Source: Allotamlana fucoidanivorans
GTDB taxonomy: Bacteria; Bacteroidota; Bacteroidia; Flavobacteriales; Flavobacteriaceae
Direction of reading: 5' to 3'
Assembly: GCF_045788535.1 (NCBI RefSeq)
Contig: NZ_CP074074.1
Coordinates: 1,488,001-1,552,000, forward strand
DNA length: 64,000 bases
The notes under the pieces are model-generated. The model saw nothing but the letters and a program-made list of their open reading frames with translations, was not told the DNA's origin and did not search any database. Shown in pieces: positions 8,165 through 16,874 of the stretch (the stretch's first letter is position 1; every line of letters begins with the position of its first letter). The translations under genes and the position numbers were made by a program.

Positions 8165-11100
8165 TTATGATTTCAATTTAAAGATATTTAGGGTACTGTT
8201 TTTGTTTAGAATAAGCATATGAGTCTGACCTTTAATAGTGATTTTTTTAATGGCTTTAGCTTCAAAATCATTGAAAAAACTTAGGTCTTTTAGGCAGGTG
8301 AATTTACCCGAAGAATTACCTAAAAGGATATAGCCTTTTGAGGCGTCATAGCGTATGGTTTCCACTTCGGCATCATACACATTGCCCACGCCCAAAACAT
8401 CGATAAAACCATCATGATTTATGTCGTGGAGCGCAAAACTTAATGTTGGACTAAATTGGGTTTCTATTGGCAGATTTTCCACACTAAAAGAAACGCCTTT
8501 ATTGTTTTTAAGTATTAAAGAGCTAAACGTGGTTGCTTGGTAATGCAAGGCATGGGCAAGCTTATCTGCGCCATAAATGTCTGGAAGTGTAGAATTAGAA
8601 AAGGCTTTGTATGTTTTAAGCTTATCATTTATAAAAGGTGTTTGTTGTGATGAGCACTCTTTACCGCGTACGGGTAGTAAATCACCCGTTTTAGAGACTT
8701 TACTTAAAACCACATCAAAGGAGTTGTTATCATCAAGATAATCGGCATAGATGTGAAGCGGTTTTGTTTCAGAAGGATGAAATTTGTTATTATTGCCCCA
8801 ATTACCAACTAAATATTCAGGAAACCCATCGTTATTTGCATCTATTTCTTTTATGGTTTGATACCACCCTGAAACATCTGAGTTTAACAGTGTTTTGTTC
8901 GCTTCAAACACATTGTTTTTATTTTCAAAAAAGACAATACCCATCCATTCGCCAACGGCAATAATATCAAGATCACCATCTTGGTCATAATCTGAAAAAA
9001 TAGCATCATTAACCATAGCTAGTTCGGCAATTGGAAATATATTTGTACCAACAGCTGTTAATGTGCCATTTTCATTGCTTAATAATTTTGAAGGGTATGC
9101 TTGTGGATATTTACCATGTATAACACCGCCTGCAATAAATGCGTCTTGGTCACCATCGTTGTCCCAATCTGCAAAAACCACTTTTTTACTATTCATAAGA
9201 TTTGGTGAAACATCCTGTTTTGAAAAGAGTCCTTTTCCATTATTCAGATATATGCGGTCTTGTAGCAGTGGACTTTCTTCTTCTATTTCATAACCACCAG
9301 ACGCTACATATAAGTCTAAATCGCCATCAGCATCTATATCCACAAATTGAGCATCGGTATCTTCAAATACTTTATCGGTATTAAATATAGACACGCTGCT
9401 GCTAAAAAAAGTGCCATCAGAATTTTGAATATAAAGTGCTGCGGCGGCGTTTTGGGCGTTGCCAATAAAAAGGTCATCTAAGGTGTCGCCATTCACATCG
9501 CCAACAGCAATGGGGGTGCCTTTTTCAGATTGTTTTTGAGGAAGCAATAACTGATGTTGAAAATCATCATATTGGTTTTCTTTTTGCCTGTAGTTAATAC
9601 CTAAAGATTCTGAATTGATAGGTGCAAACCATTCTGGTGGGTTTTGATTTGAATCAGAATGCGATTTACTTGCATCACCTTGCTTTACCACAAAAGTTTG
9701 ATTTATTTCTATATGCTCAAGCCGTTGCTTTAATTGGTTAGGCCATTGTATAATAACACTATCAATGCCTGTGTTTTTGCCTAAGCCGAAGTGCAATTTA
9801 TTGGTAACCGAAGATTGATAGCCTCTGCTTGGGAAGAGTGTTTTTGATTGCTGTAAGTCTTGAGAAAATACCGAAACCGTACAGCCTAATCCATTTGTGT
9901 TTTTGTCAGAGCCTTCAAATTTAAAACTAATATAATTGGAGTTTGCGTTATTTCTGTAAATAGAAACTGCGTCACTTTGGTTATTTAAAACTAAATCTAA
10001 ATCTCCGTCATTATCTAAATCGGTGTAAATAGCTCCGCAAGAATTTACTTTCTGGTCAATCCCCCAGTCTGTTGTTTTGTTTTCAAAAGTTAGGTTCTGA
10101 TTATTTCGATACATGTAGTTGCTCAGTTTTTCTGAAGGCATCATGCTAATAGCTTCTTCAAGTGAAACTTTTTTACGATTCCTGATATTCTCTCGCATTT
10201 GATTTCTGAAATCTTGATTAGAAAGATCATTTTCAATACCATTACTTACAAATAAATCATTATAACCATCATTATCAAAATCAGCTATAAGAGGCGCCCA
10301 ACTCCAGTCTGTTTTAGCAATACCCGCTAACTGACCTATTTCACTATACGTGCCATTTCCGTTATTGAGCTGAAGCATATTAGACATATATTGATGATGA
10401 TATCCACTATTTACAATCAAATTGAAATTTTCTGTACTCATGGTGGCCATATTTTGCTTACCTCGTATATGGTCTTCGGCCATCATATCTAAAACAATTA
10501 AATCTGGTTTTAAATCATTATTAATATCGGCGTAATCAGACCCCATACTATTTGCGGCTATATGTTTAAAGCGTTTTAAAATCTCATCCTTAAAGGTGCC
10601 ATCACCTTGATTGATATAAAGAAAATCGGGTTCTAAAAAATCATTGGCTACATAAATGTCTGGCAGGTTATCATTATTAAAATCTCCAATACTAGCGCTT
10701 AATCCCCAAGCTTTATTTTCTACGCCTGCTGTTTTGGTAACATTGGTGAATGTAGTACCGTCATTTCTAAAAAGTTGATCAGAATGATAGGGTTCTTTAT
10801 GCGCTTGAATTTTTGCATTAATAACCGTATTGTTTTGAAAGTCTGCACGGTGATTAACCAAATACATATCTAAATCTGAATCTTTGTCGTAATCAAAGAA
10901 ATAGGCTTGTACAGAAAAGCCAAAATGATCTAATCCGTATTTGGCAGCTTCTTCTTTAAAGGTGTTATCTTTTTGATTGATAAAGAGTTTATTTTTTCTA
11001 AGCTCATGGCTTTGTAGTGCACCAGATTTACATACATAAATATCCAACCAACCGTCATTGTTGATATCAATCATGGTGACTCCTGTTGTCCAACCTGCTT

Positions 11101-11488
11101 TATCTTCAATTTGAGCTTTTGCGCTAATGTCTTCAAAGGTAAAATCTCCTTGGTTGAGGTATAGTTTATTTGAATTTTGGTTTGAAGTAAAAAACAAATC
11201 TTCAAGACCGTCATTATTTATATCGCCCACAGCTACACCCGCACCGTTATAGATGTAAGCGTAGTTGATGAAATTAAAATAGAGGGTTTCTTTTACTGTA
11301 TTTTTAAAATGAATACCACTGTGGTTGTTGTCTACTAACGTAAATTGCTTGGTGTTTGTAGTAGTTGGCTTGTTTTCGGTGGAACAGCTATGAAGTACTA
11401 AGGTAAGAATAGCATAAAGACCTATAATTAATAGAATACGTAATGTTGCTTTTTGTCTTAATACCATAACGAAGTGGTTTGATTGCAT
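8165..11488 (-). CDS. exported FG-GAP/VCBS repeat protein with ASPIC/UnbV (CRTAC1-like) domain
   Basis: A 1107-residue lipoprotein. The lipobox cysteine is residue 35 after a hydrophobic segment. Calcium-binding-type FG-GAP/VCBS repeats recur from residue 85 on, with DINNDGLEDLF, DINNDGWLDIYV, DFNNDNLPDIYV, DFDNDGYNDLFV and DLDNDGDLDLVL. An ASPIC/UnbV domain spans about 532-600, and a second set of repeats fills the C-terminal half. This is the CRTAC1-like class common in Bacteroidota, often found beside SusCD pairs. The start ATG overlaps the stop of the kinase gene by one base (TAATG), which supports the first methionine. A surface role in binding or handling glycans is inferred from position, not shown. 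Confidence 0.85.
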   Translation of the reverse strand: MQSNHFVMVLRQKATLRILLIIGLYAILTLVLHSCSTENKPTTTNTKQFTLVDNNHSGIHFKNTVKETLYFNFINYAYIYNGAGVAVGDINNDGLEDLFFTSNQNSNKLYLNQGDFTFEDISAKAQIEDKAGWTTGVTMIDINNDGWLDIYVCKSGALQSHELRKNKLFINQKDNTFKEEAAKYGLDHFGFSVQAYFFDYDKDSDLDMYLVNHRADFQNNTVINAKIQAHKEPYHSDQLFRNDGTTFTNVTKTAGVENKAWGLSASIGDFNNDNLPDIYVANDFLEPDFLYINQGDGTFKDEILKRFKHIAANSMGSDYADINNDLKPDLIVLDMMAEDHIRGKQNMATMSTENFNLIVNSGYHHQYMSNMLQLNNGNGTYSEIGQLAGIAKTDWSWAPLIADFDNDGYNDLFVSNGIENDLSNQDFRNQMRENIRNRKKVSLEEAISMMPSEKLSNYMYRNNQNLTFENKTTDWGIDQKVNSCGAIYTDLDNDGDLDLVLNNQSDAVSIYRNNANSNYISFKFEGSDKNTNGLGCTVSVFSQDLQQSKTLFPSRGYQSSVTNKLHFGLGKNTGIDSVIIQWPNQLKQRLEHIEINQTFVVKQGDASKSHSDSNQNPPEWFAPINSESLGINYRQKENQYDDFQHQLLLPQKQSEKGTPIAVGDVNGDTLDDLFIGNAQNAAAALYIQNSDGTFFSSSVSIFNTDKVFEDTDAQFVDIDADGDLDLYVASGGYEIEEESPLLQDRIYLNNGKGLFSKQDVSPNLMNSKKVVFADWDNDGDQDAFIAGGVIHGKYPQAYPSKLLSNENGTLTAVGTNIFPIAELAMVNDAIFSDYDQDGDLDIIAVGEWMGIVFFENKNNVFEANKTLLNSDVSGWYQTIKEIDANNDGFPEYLVGNWGNNNKFHPSETKPLHIYADYLDDNNSFDVVLSKVSKTGDLLPVRGKECSSQQTPFINDKLKTYKAFSNSTLPDIYGADKLAHALHYQATTFSSLILKNNKGVSFSVENLPIETQFSPTLSFALHDINHDGFIDVLGVGNVYDAEVETIRYDASKGYILLGNSSGKFTCLKDLSFFNDFEAKAIKKITIKGQTHMLILNKNSTLNIFKLKS

Positions 11489-12336
11489 TAAGATAATTCA
11501 GTTTGCTGACTAATAATACTTTCCATAGGACTTTTTACAAATTTTCCGGCCTTTATACCGCGTTCCTGAAGTGCTTGTTTGATATAATCTTGTGCGTAAT
11601 AAGCAATAGAACCCACAAAATGAATAGGTACTTCTTTTAGGGTTTCCCGGTACTTTAGAACATGGTTTTCAATAAATGCATTTATACCATTAAATAGCAT
11701 ACGCTGAATGAATGGATGCGATTCACATTTAAACAAAAAAGGAGCAAAAGCAGCTAGATACTTATTAGGTGTTTTTGATTTATACAACCCTTTTATAATT
11801 GCTTTTTCTTTTACGTTAAAAGTACTTTCAAAAATAGACCTTAAATCACTGGGCATGCGTTCGTAGAAATACGATTGTAATAACAGTTTGCCAAAATAGT
11901 TTCCACTGCCCTCATCCATCAAAATGTAACCAAATGAAGGCGTTTTTAAGTGTATATGTTTTCCATCAAAATAGCAGCAATTAGAACCTGTACCTAAAAT
12001 ACAAACTACAGCAGGTGTTTTTGTGGTAGCCATAATAGCGGCCATAGTATCTTCATTAGTAATAACCTCTGCGTTTTCAAAATAGAGTTTAAGAATACTA
12101 TTTACTTTTTTCTGACTCCTTTTTGAACCACAACCTGCTCCAAAAAATTTAATTTGGGTAATGTCATTTTTATAGGTTTTAAGGTCTTGGTTGTCTGCGA
12201 TAATTTTGATGAATTGTTTCTTATTGAGGATAGCAGGATTGAGTCCTTTGGTTTTTATTCTTAATGGTTCTGAGGAAGCATTTTCATAGAGTATCCAATC
12301 GCATTTGGTAGACCCGCTGTCTGCTATAAGTATCAT
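11488..12336 (-). CDS. BadF/BadG-type N-acetylglucosamine kinase
   Basis: A 282-residue cytoplasmic ASKHA-fold kinase. The phosphate-1 motif is DSGSTKCDW at residues 6-14. The phosphate-2 region is LGTGSNCCYFDG at 114-125, and DEGSGNYFGK at 141-150 is the signature shared with eukaryotic-type GlcNAc kinase (NAGK). The predicted reaction is ATP-dependent phosphorylation of GlcNAc at C6. Context agrees: the gene lies two bases after the GH20 hexosaminidase gene and in the same operon as the NagB fusion. The substrate assignment rests on family and neighbours, and glucosamine is an alternative. Confidence 0.82.
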   Translation of the reverse strand: MILIADSGSTKCDWILYENASSEPLRIKTKGLNPAILNKKQFIKIIADNQDLKTYKNDITQIKFFGAGCGSKRSQKKVNSILKLYFENAEVITNEDTMAAIMATTKTPAVVCILGTGSNCCYFDGKHIHLKTPSFGYILMDEGSGNYFGKLLLQSYFYERMPSDLRSIFESTFNVKEKAIIKGLYKSKTPNKYLAAFAPFLFKCESHPFIQRMLFNGINAFIENHVLKYRETLKEVPIHFVGSIAYYAQDYIKQALQERGIKAGKFVKSPMESIISQQTELS

Positions 12337-12338
12337 GT

Positions 12339-14390
12339 TTAGTTAGTTTTTAGGTTTGTTTTACAATAGGAAACAAGTTTGTTTAAAGCGTCTATAATAA
12401 CAACTTCTGTGTCCATAAACTCCTGACTTAAAATGTCAATATTCGATTGAATTTGATCGATAGTGGTTTCTGAAATATCTTCATTTTGTAGTACTTCTGA
12501 TAAACCTTTTGAAGCGTTTGACAAACTTTTTGATAAGGTGTTTAATGCGCTTATCTTAGGATTCATTCTAAGCTTTGAAAATTGGGCATCATTTGCAGCC
12601 CATTTATAGAGACAATTTAGTACAGCAGTTTGATTGTTGTTATTGGGTGTTTTTATAAAGGCAGTAACATGTTGATTAAAAATAAGAGCATCTGGCGCAT
12701 CAACAATACAGGCATCTGCAAATAAATTAAAAGGAGAATAGGTTTTGTACTCAACCCCATCTTTATTTCTGGCATAAACTTTTAAGGGTTCACAAATGTT
12801 TGTAAGTGTTTCAAGCGATGAAATATCTTGATTATTTGTCATACCTCTTAAAATGACCGCTTTGTTTTTTATGTGGGTAAGTTCTAATTCTTCTAGCCGA
12901 AAAGAAACGGTTTTAAGGCGTTTTCTCATGTTTTCAACGTCATTTACGTCTTTGCTTGACCAAAAACGTTCTGCTATAGCTGCTGTTCTTGGCCATATTC
13001 TAGAATCGATAGTTTGTGAGGTTACTAATTCGCTCCACATGGTGGCTTCACCTCCCAAAATTCTGGAGCGTTCTTCAGGGGTTAATTCAATATTTTTAAT
13101 AGGATCATTTGAGTAATGATGTTCCACAGAAAGCATTCTATCAATGTAATAACCGTTTGAGAGTACGGTTTGGTAGCCTTTTTTAGCCGCCGCTATTAAG
13201 GAGCCGCCATTAGGTAGACCTTCATTTTCGCCACGCCATGAATGAATCACAGCAGATGTTGGCATATCGGGTGTCATGATTTCATCCCATCCCATAAGTT
13301 TTTTGCCCAGTTTATTTAATATTTTTTCAAGTTTTATATTGAAGTAAGTTTGTAGATCGTGATTGGTTTTAAGCTTATGTTTCTTTTTAAATTTTTGAAT
13401 CTCTTGATTTTCATTCCAGTGTTTACCTTCGTTTTCATCACCACCAATATGAAAGTATTTATCAGGAAAAAGTGGTGTTATTTCGGCAAATAGCGTTTCA
13501 AGAAATACATAAGTGGTGTCAAGGGTAGGATTTAAGGTAGGGTCAAACACTCCAGAAAAGCGTTCTATGGCATAGTGATAATCTGCTTTACTACCTAGCT
13601 CAGGGTAGGCTGTTAATATGGCTGACGCATGACCAGGAACATCAATTTCAGGAATCACTCTAATTCCTAAATGATCAGCATAGGTTACTACTTCTTTTAT
13701 TTGTTCTTGTGTGTAAAATAAACCATCAGAAGCTAGTTCTTGTAGTTTTGGGTATGCTTTTGATTCTATTCTAAAACCTTGATCATCTGTAAGGTGCCAA
13801 TGAAATACATTCATTTTCATTGAAGCCATAGCATCTAGGTTGCGTTTAATAACGTTTACCGGATGAAAATGACGCGATACATCAATCATTAAGCCGCGCC
13901 ATACAAATCGGGGCGCATCAAAAATGCTGATTCCAGGAAAAAAGTATGTTGACGAGTTGTGGTCTGTGAGTTGTAATAAGGTTTGTAACCCTCTTAAAGC
14001 ACCAAGATCTGTTTGAGCCTTAATCTCAATAAGGGAGTCGTTGGTATTTAAAGTGTAAGATTCATCGGCTTTTAAATTGAGTGTTACAACCTCATCATAC
14101 GATATTTGAATGGTTCCTTTTTTGTTTTCTAACGGAAAGCCTTCGTTGAAAAAAACACCAGTACGAGCGCTTAGACGTCTAATAAAATTAACAGCGGCAT
14201 TACGAACTCGCTCAGAATGCTCTGAGTGTATTGAGATCGTAACGTCGCTATTAATCAAAAACTTAGCAGGTTTTTCTTTGATTTCTTTTGGCCAGGGCAT
14301 TAAATCATATTTGTTTGATAGTGGGTTTTGAGCCATTGTCATTTGACTTATTCCCAAAACAAGTAAAATATATAATATGATTTGATTCAT
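12339..14390 (-). CDS. GH20 beta-N-acetylhexosaminidase
   Basis: A 683-residue secreted glycosidase with a signal peptide ending near MTMAQ-NP (residue 20-21). A GH20b-type N-terminal domain covers about 30-155, and the catalytic barrel starts at FVWRGLMIDVSRHF (162). The paired acidic catalytic residues are D318 and E319 in HIGGDENEGKHW. HWHLTDDQGFR (197-207) is the usual substrate-site strand. It releases terminal GlcNAc from chitobiose or other GlcNAc-ended glycans, probably in the periplasm or at the surface. It sits in the middle of the susC-to-kinase operon, so chitin oligosaccharides are the likely substrate. The C-terminal 150 residues are helical and unassigned. Confidence 0.92.
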   Translation of the reverse strand: MNQIILYILLVLGISQMTMAQNPLSNKYDLMPWPKEIKEKPAKFLINSDVTISIHSEHSERVRNAAVNFIRRLSARTGVFFNEGFPLENKKGTIQISYDEVVTLNLKADESYTLNTNDSLIEIKAQTDLGALRGLQTLLQLTDHNSSTYFFPGISIFDAPRFVWRGLMIDVSRHFHPVNVIKRNLDAMASMKMNVFHWHLTDDQGFRIESKAYPKLQELASDGLFYTQEQIKEVVTYADHLGIRVIPEIDVPGHASAILTAYPELGSKADYHYAIERFSGVFDPTLNPTLDTTYVFLETLFAEITPLFPDKYFHIGGDENEGKHWNENQEIQKFKKKHKLKTNHDLQTYFNIKLEKILNKLGKKLMGWDEIMTPDMPTSAVIHSWRGENEGLPNGGSLIAAAKKGYQTVLSNGYYIDRMLSVEHHYSNDPIKNIELTPEERSRILGGEATMWSELVTSQTIDSRIWPRTAAIAERFWSSKDVNDVENMRKRLKTVSFRLEELELTHIKNKAVILRGMTNNQDISSLETLTNICEPLKVYARNKDGVEYKTYSPFNLFADACIVDAPDALIFNQHVTAFIKTPNNNNQTAVLNCLYKWAANDAQFSKLRMNPKISALNTLSKSLSNASKGLSEVLQNEDISETTIDQIQSNIDILSQEFMDTEVVIIDALNKLVSYCKTNLKTN

Positions 14391-14407
14391 CTGTTGGGTC
14401 TTTTTGT

Positions 14408-14834
14408 CTAATTAATTCTGATGTACTTTTCAGTAATCGTTCTGTTAATTCCAGCCGTTTCAATTTGCTCTACTCCCGATTGAACTAGAGTATCACCAAT
14501 AAACTGAACCTTGAATATGAACTTCTGAGATTTCAGGTGATTATCGGTTGTATAATCAAGAGTTTCTGTATAGGTGTTGTCTTCTAAAACATAGGTGCCA
14601 GCCCCACTGTAAAAAAGATCATTGCCATGTTCACTCTGATTAAAAAAAGCAAAATGCGTTTGATTTATAATTTTTATAAAAGCCGTATGCGTTAAATCTT
14701 TTGTCTGTATGGAATCGTCTTCTAAAACATCTGCATAAACCATTTTCCAAGAACCAATCATGTGGGTTGATACTTGTTTTTGGTGGCAGCTATATAGTGC
14801 TATACTTAAAAAGAAATAACATAAGTACTTTCAT
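14408..14834 (-). pseudogene. lipocalin-like lipoprotein gene with a one-base frameshift in the signal peptide
   Basis: The ATG at 14832-14834 overlaps the stop of the upstream nagB fusion as ATGA, the classic coupling arrangement. Read directly it ends after 14 codons. If one T is removed from the T5 run (A5 at 14808-14812 on the plus strand) the frame becomes MKVLMLFLLSIALYSCHQKQ and continues into the downstream protein. That gives a perfect lipoprotein signal with cysteine 16 and about 141 residues in all. The intact downstream frame from an internal ATG at 14761 encodes 117 residues beginning MIGSWKMVYAD, a lipocalin-like strand-rich domain. Either the gene is inactivated or slippery, or the base is a sequence error. 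The function is unknown. Confidence 0.7.
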
Positions 14835-16765
14835 AGTCGTTTTAAAAATAAATACCGTTTAAAGGCTTCAATAGCGGCATACTCTGCCAGTCCTAAATCA
14901 TTGTATTTTTTTGCTGTTAATCTGTTTCTGTCTTCTGCACGTACCCAAAATTCTCGCGAATCTCCCCCTTGAAACATAACGCCATCTTTTTGAGACTGGT
15001 GGTAGAAAATAGCATGGCGTTTTCGCAGTACTTGATCTGGACTCATAGGAACAGCCATCTCAATTTGGTAAGACTCCCATTCATGCCAAGCACCTCTGTA
15101 CAGCCATACCCAACAATCATTCATGTAGGTGTTAGGTTTTAAAACTTTTAGAGCTTCAAATAGTGTATCTAAGCAGACCTTATGCGTGCCATGCGGATCG
15201 GCTAAGTCTCCAGCGGCATAAATTTGATGAGGTTTAATAGTCTCTATTAAGTTGCACATGATTTCAATATCTGCTTGTGAGATGTTATTCTTTTTGATAG
15301 TACCCGTTTCGTAAAATGGGAGGTCCAAAAAATGTACATTCTCATCTTTCAACCCTAAGTATCTTGTAGCACCCAGCGATTCACTTCTTCTGATTAATCC
15401 TTTTAATTGACGTACCTCAACCGAGTCAATATCATTATCGGTTTTTATTTTAAGAAAATTTATAATGCTTTGGGTTTCTTCGCAATCGGGACAAAGAGCT
15501 TGTGTGATTTCAGCAAACTTCAAAGCTTCTTCATCTGAAACAGCTATGTTTCCAGAGGTTTGGTAAGCAATATGTACCTCATGGCCTTGCTCCACTAATC
15601 GGTCAAAAGTACCTCCCATTGAAATAACATCATCATCGGGATGCGGGCTAAAAATTATGACACGTTTTTTGGGAATACTAGCACGTTCGGGTCTGTTAGA
15701 ATCATCAGCATTGGGTTTGCCTCCTGGCCACCCCGTAATGGTATGCTGAAGCTTGTTAAACATTTTAATGTTTAAATCATAGGCTGTGCCTTCCTCAGTT
15801 AAAAGGCCAGACATGCCATTGTTATTATAGTCTTTGTCGGTAAGTTTTAAAATAGGCTTTTCGGTGCGTTCACTGAGCCATACAACGGCTTTAAGTTTTA
15901 ATGATTCTTCCCAAACACAGTTTGTTACTAGCCAAGGGGTTTTTACTCTGGTAAGTTCAGCAGCTGCTGCTTCATCGATGACAAACGTGGTATTATCATG
16001 ATTCTGTAAATAGGTAGCCGGAACTTCAGAAGTAATTTCACCTTCAATTGTTTTTTTAAGAATTTCAGCTTTATTACCTCCCCAGCCTAAAAGAATGATA
16101 CGTTTTGCACCCATCACGGTACCAATTCCCATAGTTATGGCCTTTCTAGGAACGTTTTCAATACCCAAAAAAGCTGGTGCGGCATCCACACGGGTAATAT
16201 GATCTAGAGTGATACTTCTGGTGCCTGAATTGTAATGAGAACCAGGTTCATTAAATCCAATATGTCCTGTTCGTCCTATCCCTAGTAATTGAAAATCAAG
16301 ACCGCCGTAAGATTTGATTTTCATTTCGTAATCAATACAATATTGGTATAAGTCTTCTGAGCTTACTGTGCCGTTAGGGATGTTTACATTTTCAGGAAGA
16401 ATATCAATATGATTAAATAGATGTTCATGCATGAAATAGAAGTAACTTTGAATATTGCCTTTGTCCATGGGGTAATATTCATCTAAGTTGAAAGTAACTA
16501 CGTTGGCAAAACTCAGACCTTCTTCTTTATGCATTCTTACTAATTCTTCATACACTTTTATGGGAGAAGAACCTGTGGCTAAACCTAAAACGCAAGGTTG
16601 ATTTTGTTGTTCTTTTTCACGAATTAAAGTGGCTATTTCTTGAGCAACAAGAATGGACGCTTCTTTTGATTCTTTGAAAATAACATTATGTATTTTTTCA
16701 AAGCGAGTCTCTTCAAACATACCAGCTTTTGTATATGCTATATTTTTATTGTCGGTAATTTTCAC
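14831..16765 (-). CDS. nagB: glucosamine-6-phosphate deaminase-like protein fused to a PIG-L deacetylase domain
   Basis: A 644-residue cytoplasmic fusion. Residues about 20-290 are a NagB-like domain with the phosphate loop GLATGSSPIKVYEEL (61-75), NLDEYYPM (93-100, D95 matching the E. coli D72) and GRTGHIGFNEPGS (164-176, H168 and E172). The aspartate that precedes the glycine-histidine in E. coli NagB (D141) is threonine 166 here. Residues about 367-600 are a PIG-L/LmbE domain with the zinc motif SPHPDDDV (373-380) and DPHGTHK (523-529). PIG-L enzymes deacetylate GlcNAc-containing substrates. No nagA is present, so the fusion may convert GlcNAc-6-phosphate through to fructose-6-phosphate; this is inference. 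Confidence 0.88.
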   Translation of the reverse strand: MKITDNKNIAYTKAGMFEETRFEKIHNVIFKESKEASILVAQEIATLIREKEQQNQPCVLGLATGSSPIKVYEELVRMHKEEGLSFANVVTFNLDEYYPMDKGNIQSYFYFMHEHLFNHIDILPENVNIPNGTVSSEDLYQYCIDYEMKIKSYGGLDFQLLGIGRTGHIGFNEPGSHYNSGTRSITLDHITRVDAAPAFLGIENVPRKAITMGIGTVMGAKRIILLGWGGNKAEILKKTIEGEITSEVPATYLQNHDNTTFVIDEAAAAELTRVKTPWLVTNCVWEESLKLKAVVWLSERTEKPILKLTDKDYNNNGMSGLLTEEGTAYDLNIKMFNKLQHTITGWPGGKPNADDSNRPERASIPKKRVIIFSPHPDDDVISMGGTFDRLVEQGHEVHIAYQTSGNIAVSDEEALKFAEITQALCPDCEETQSIINFLKIKTDNDIDSVEVRQLKGLIRRSESLGATRYLGLKDENVHFLDLPFYETGTIKKNNISQADIEIMCNLIETIKPHQIYAAGDLADPHGTHKVCLDTLFEALKVLKPNTYMNDCWVWLYRGAWHEWESYQIEMAVPMSPDQVLRKRHAIFYHQSQKDGVMFQGGDSREFWVRAEDRNRLTAKKYNDLGLAEYAAIEAFKRYLFLKRL

Positions 16766-16805
16766 GGCTACAGTTTTTTCTTTTTTATCTCTTGTTTTAG
16801 TTTAA

Positions 16806-16835
16806 GCAAGCGAAAAACCGAAGTCTTCCGCTTGC
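16806..16835 (-). promoter_or_regulatory. intercistronic hairpin between susD and the nagB fusion
   Basis: GCAAGCG and CGCTTGC (16806-16812 and 16829-16835) can pair over seven bases around a 16-base loop, within the 109-base gap separating susD from the nagB fusion. No T-tract follows on the minus strand. It is more likely to protect the upstream susCD message, or to attenuate partially, than to terminate fully. The effect is inferred. Confidence 0.5.
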
Positions 16836-16874
16836 ACAACCACAAACTAAACTCTATTTACAATTCAACTTAAA

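Noticed and set aside
14110..14331. Frame on the plus strand over the GH20 gene
   Set aside because: A shadow of the coding strand; its hydrophobic pattern arises from the reverse of the signal-peptide and first-domain codons.
16806..16835. Hairpin between susD and nagB read as a full terminator
   Set aside because: No T-tract follows on the minus strand and the gap is short, so I treat it as an intercistronic hairpin only.
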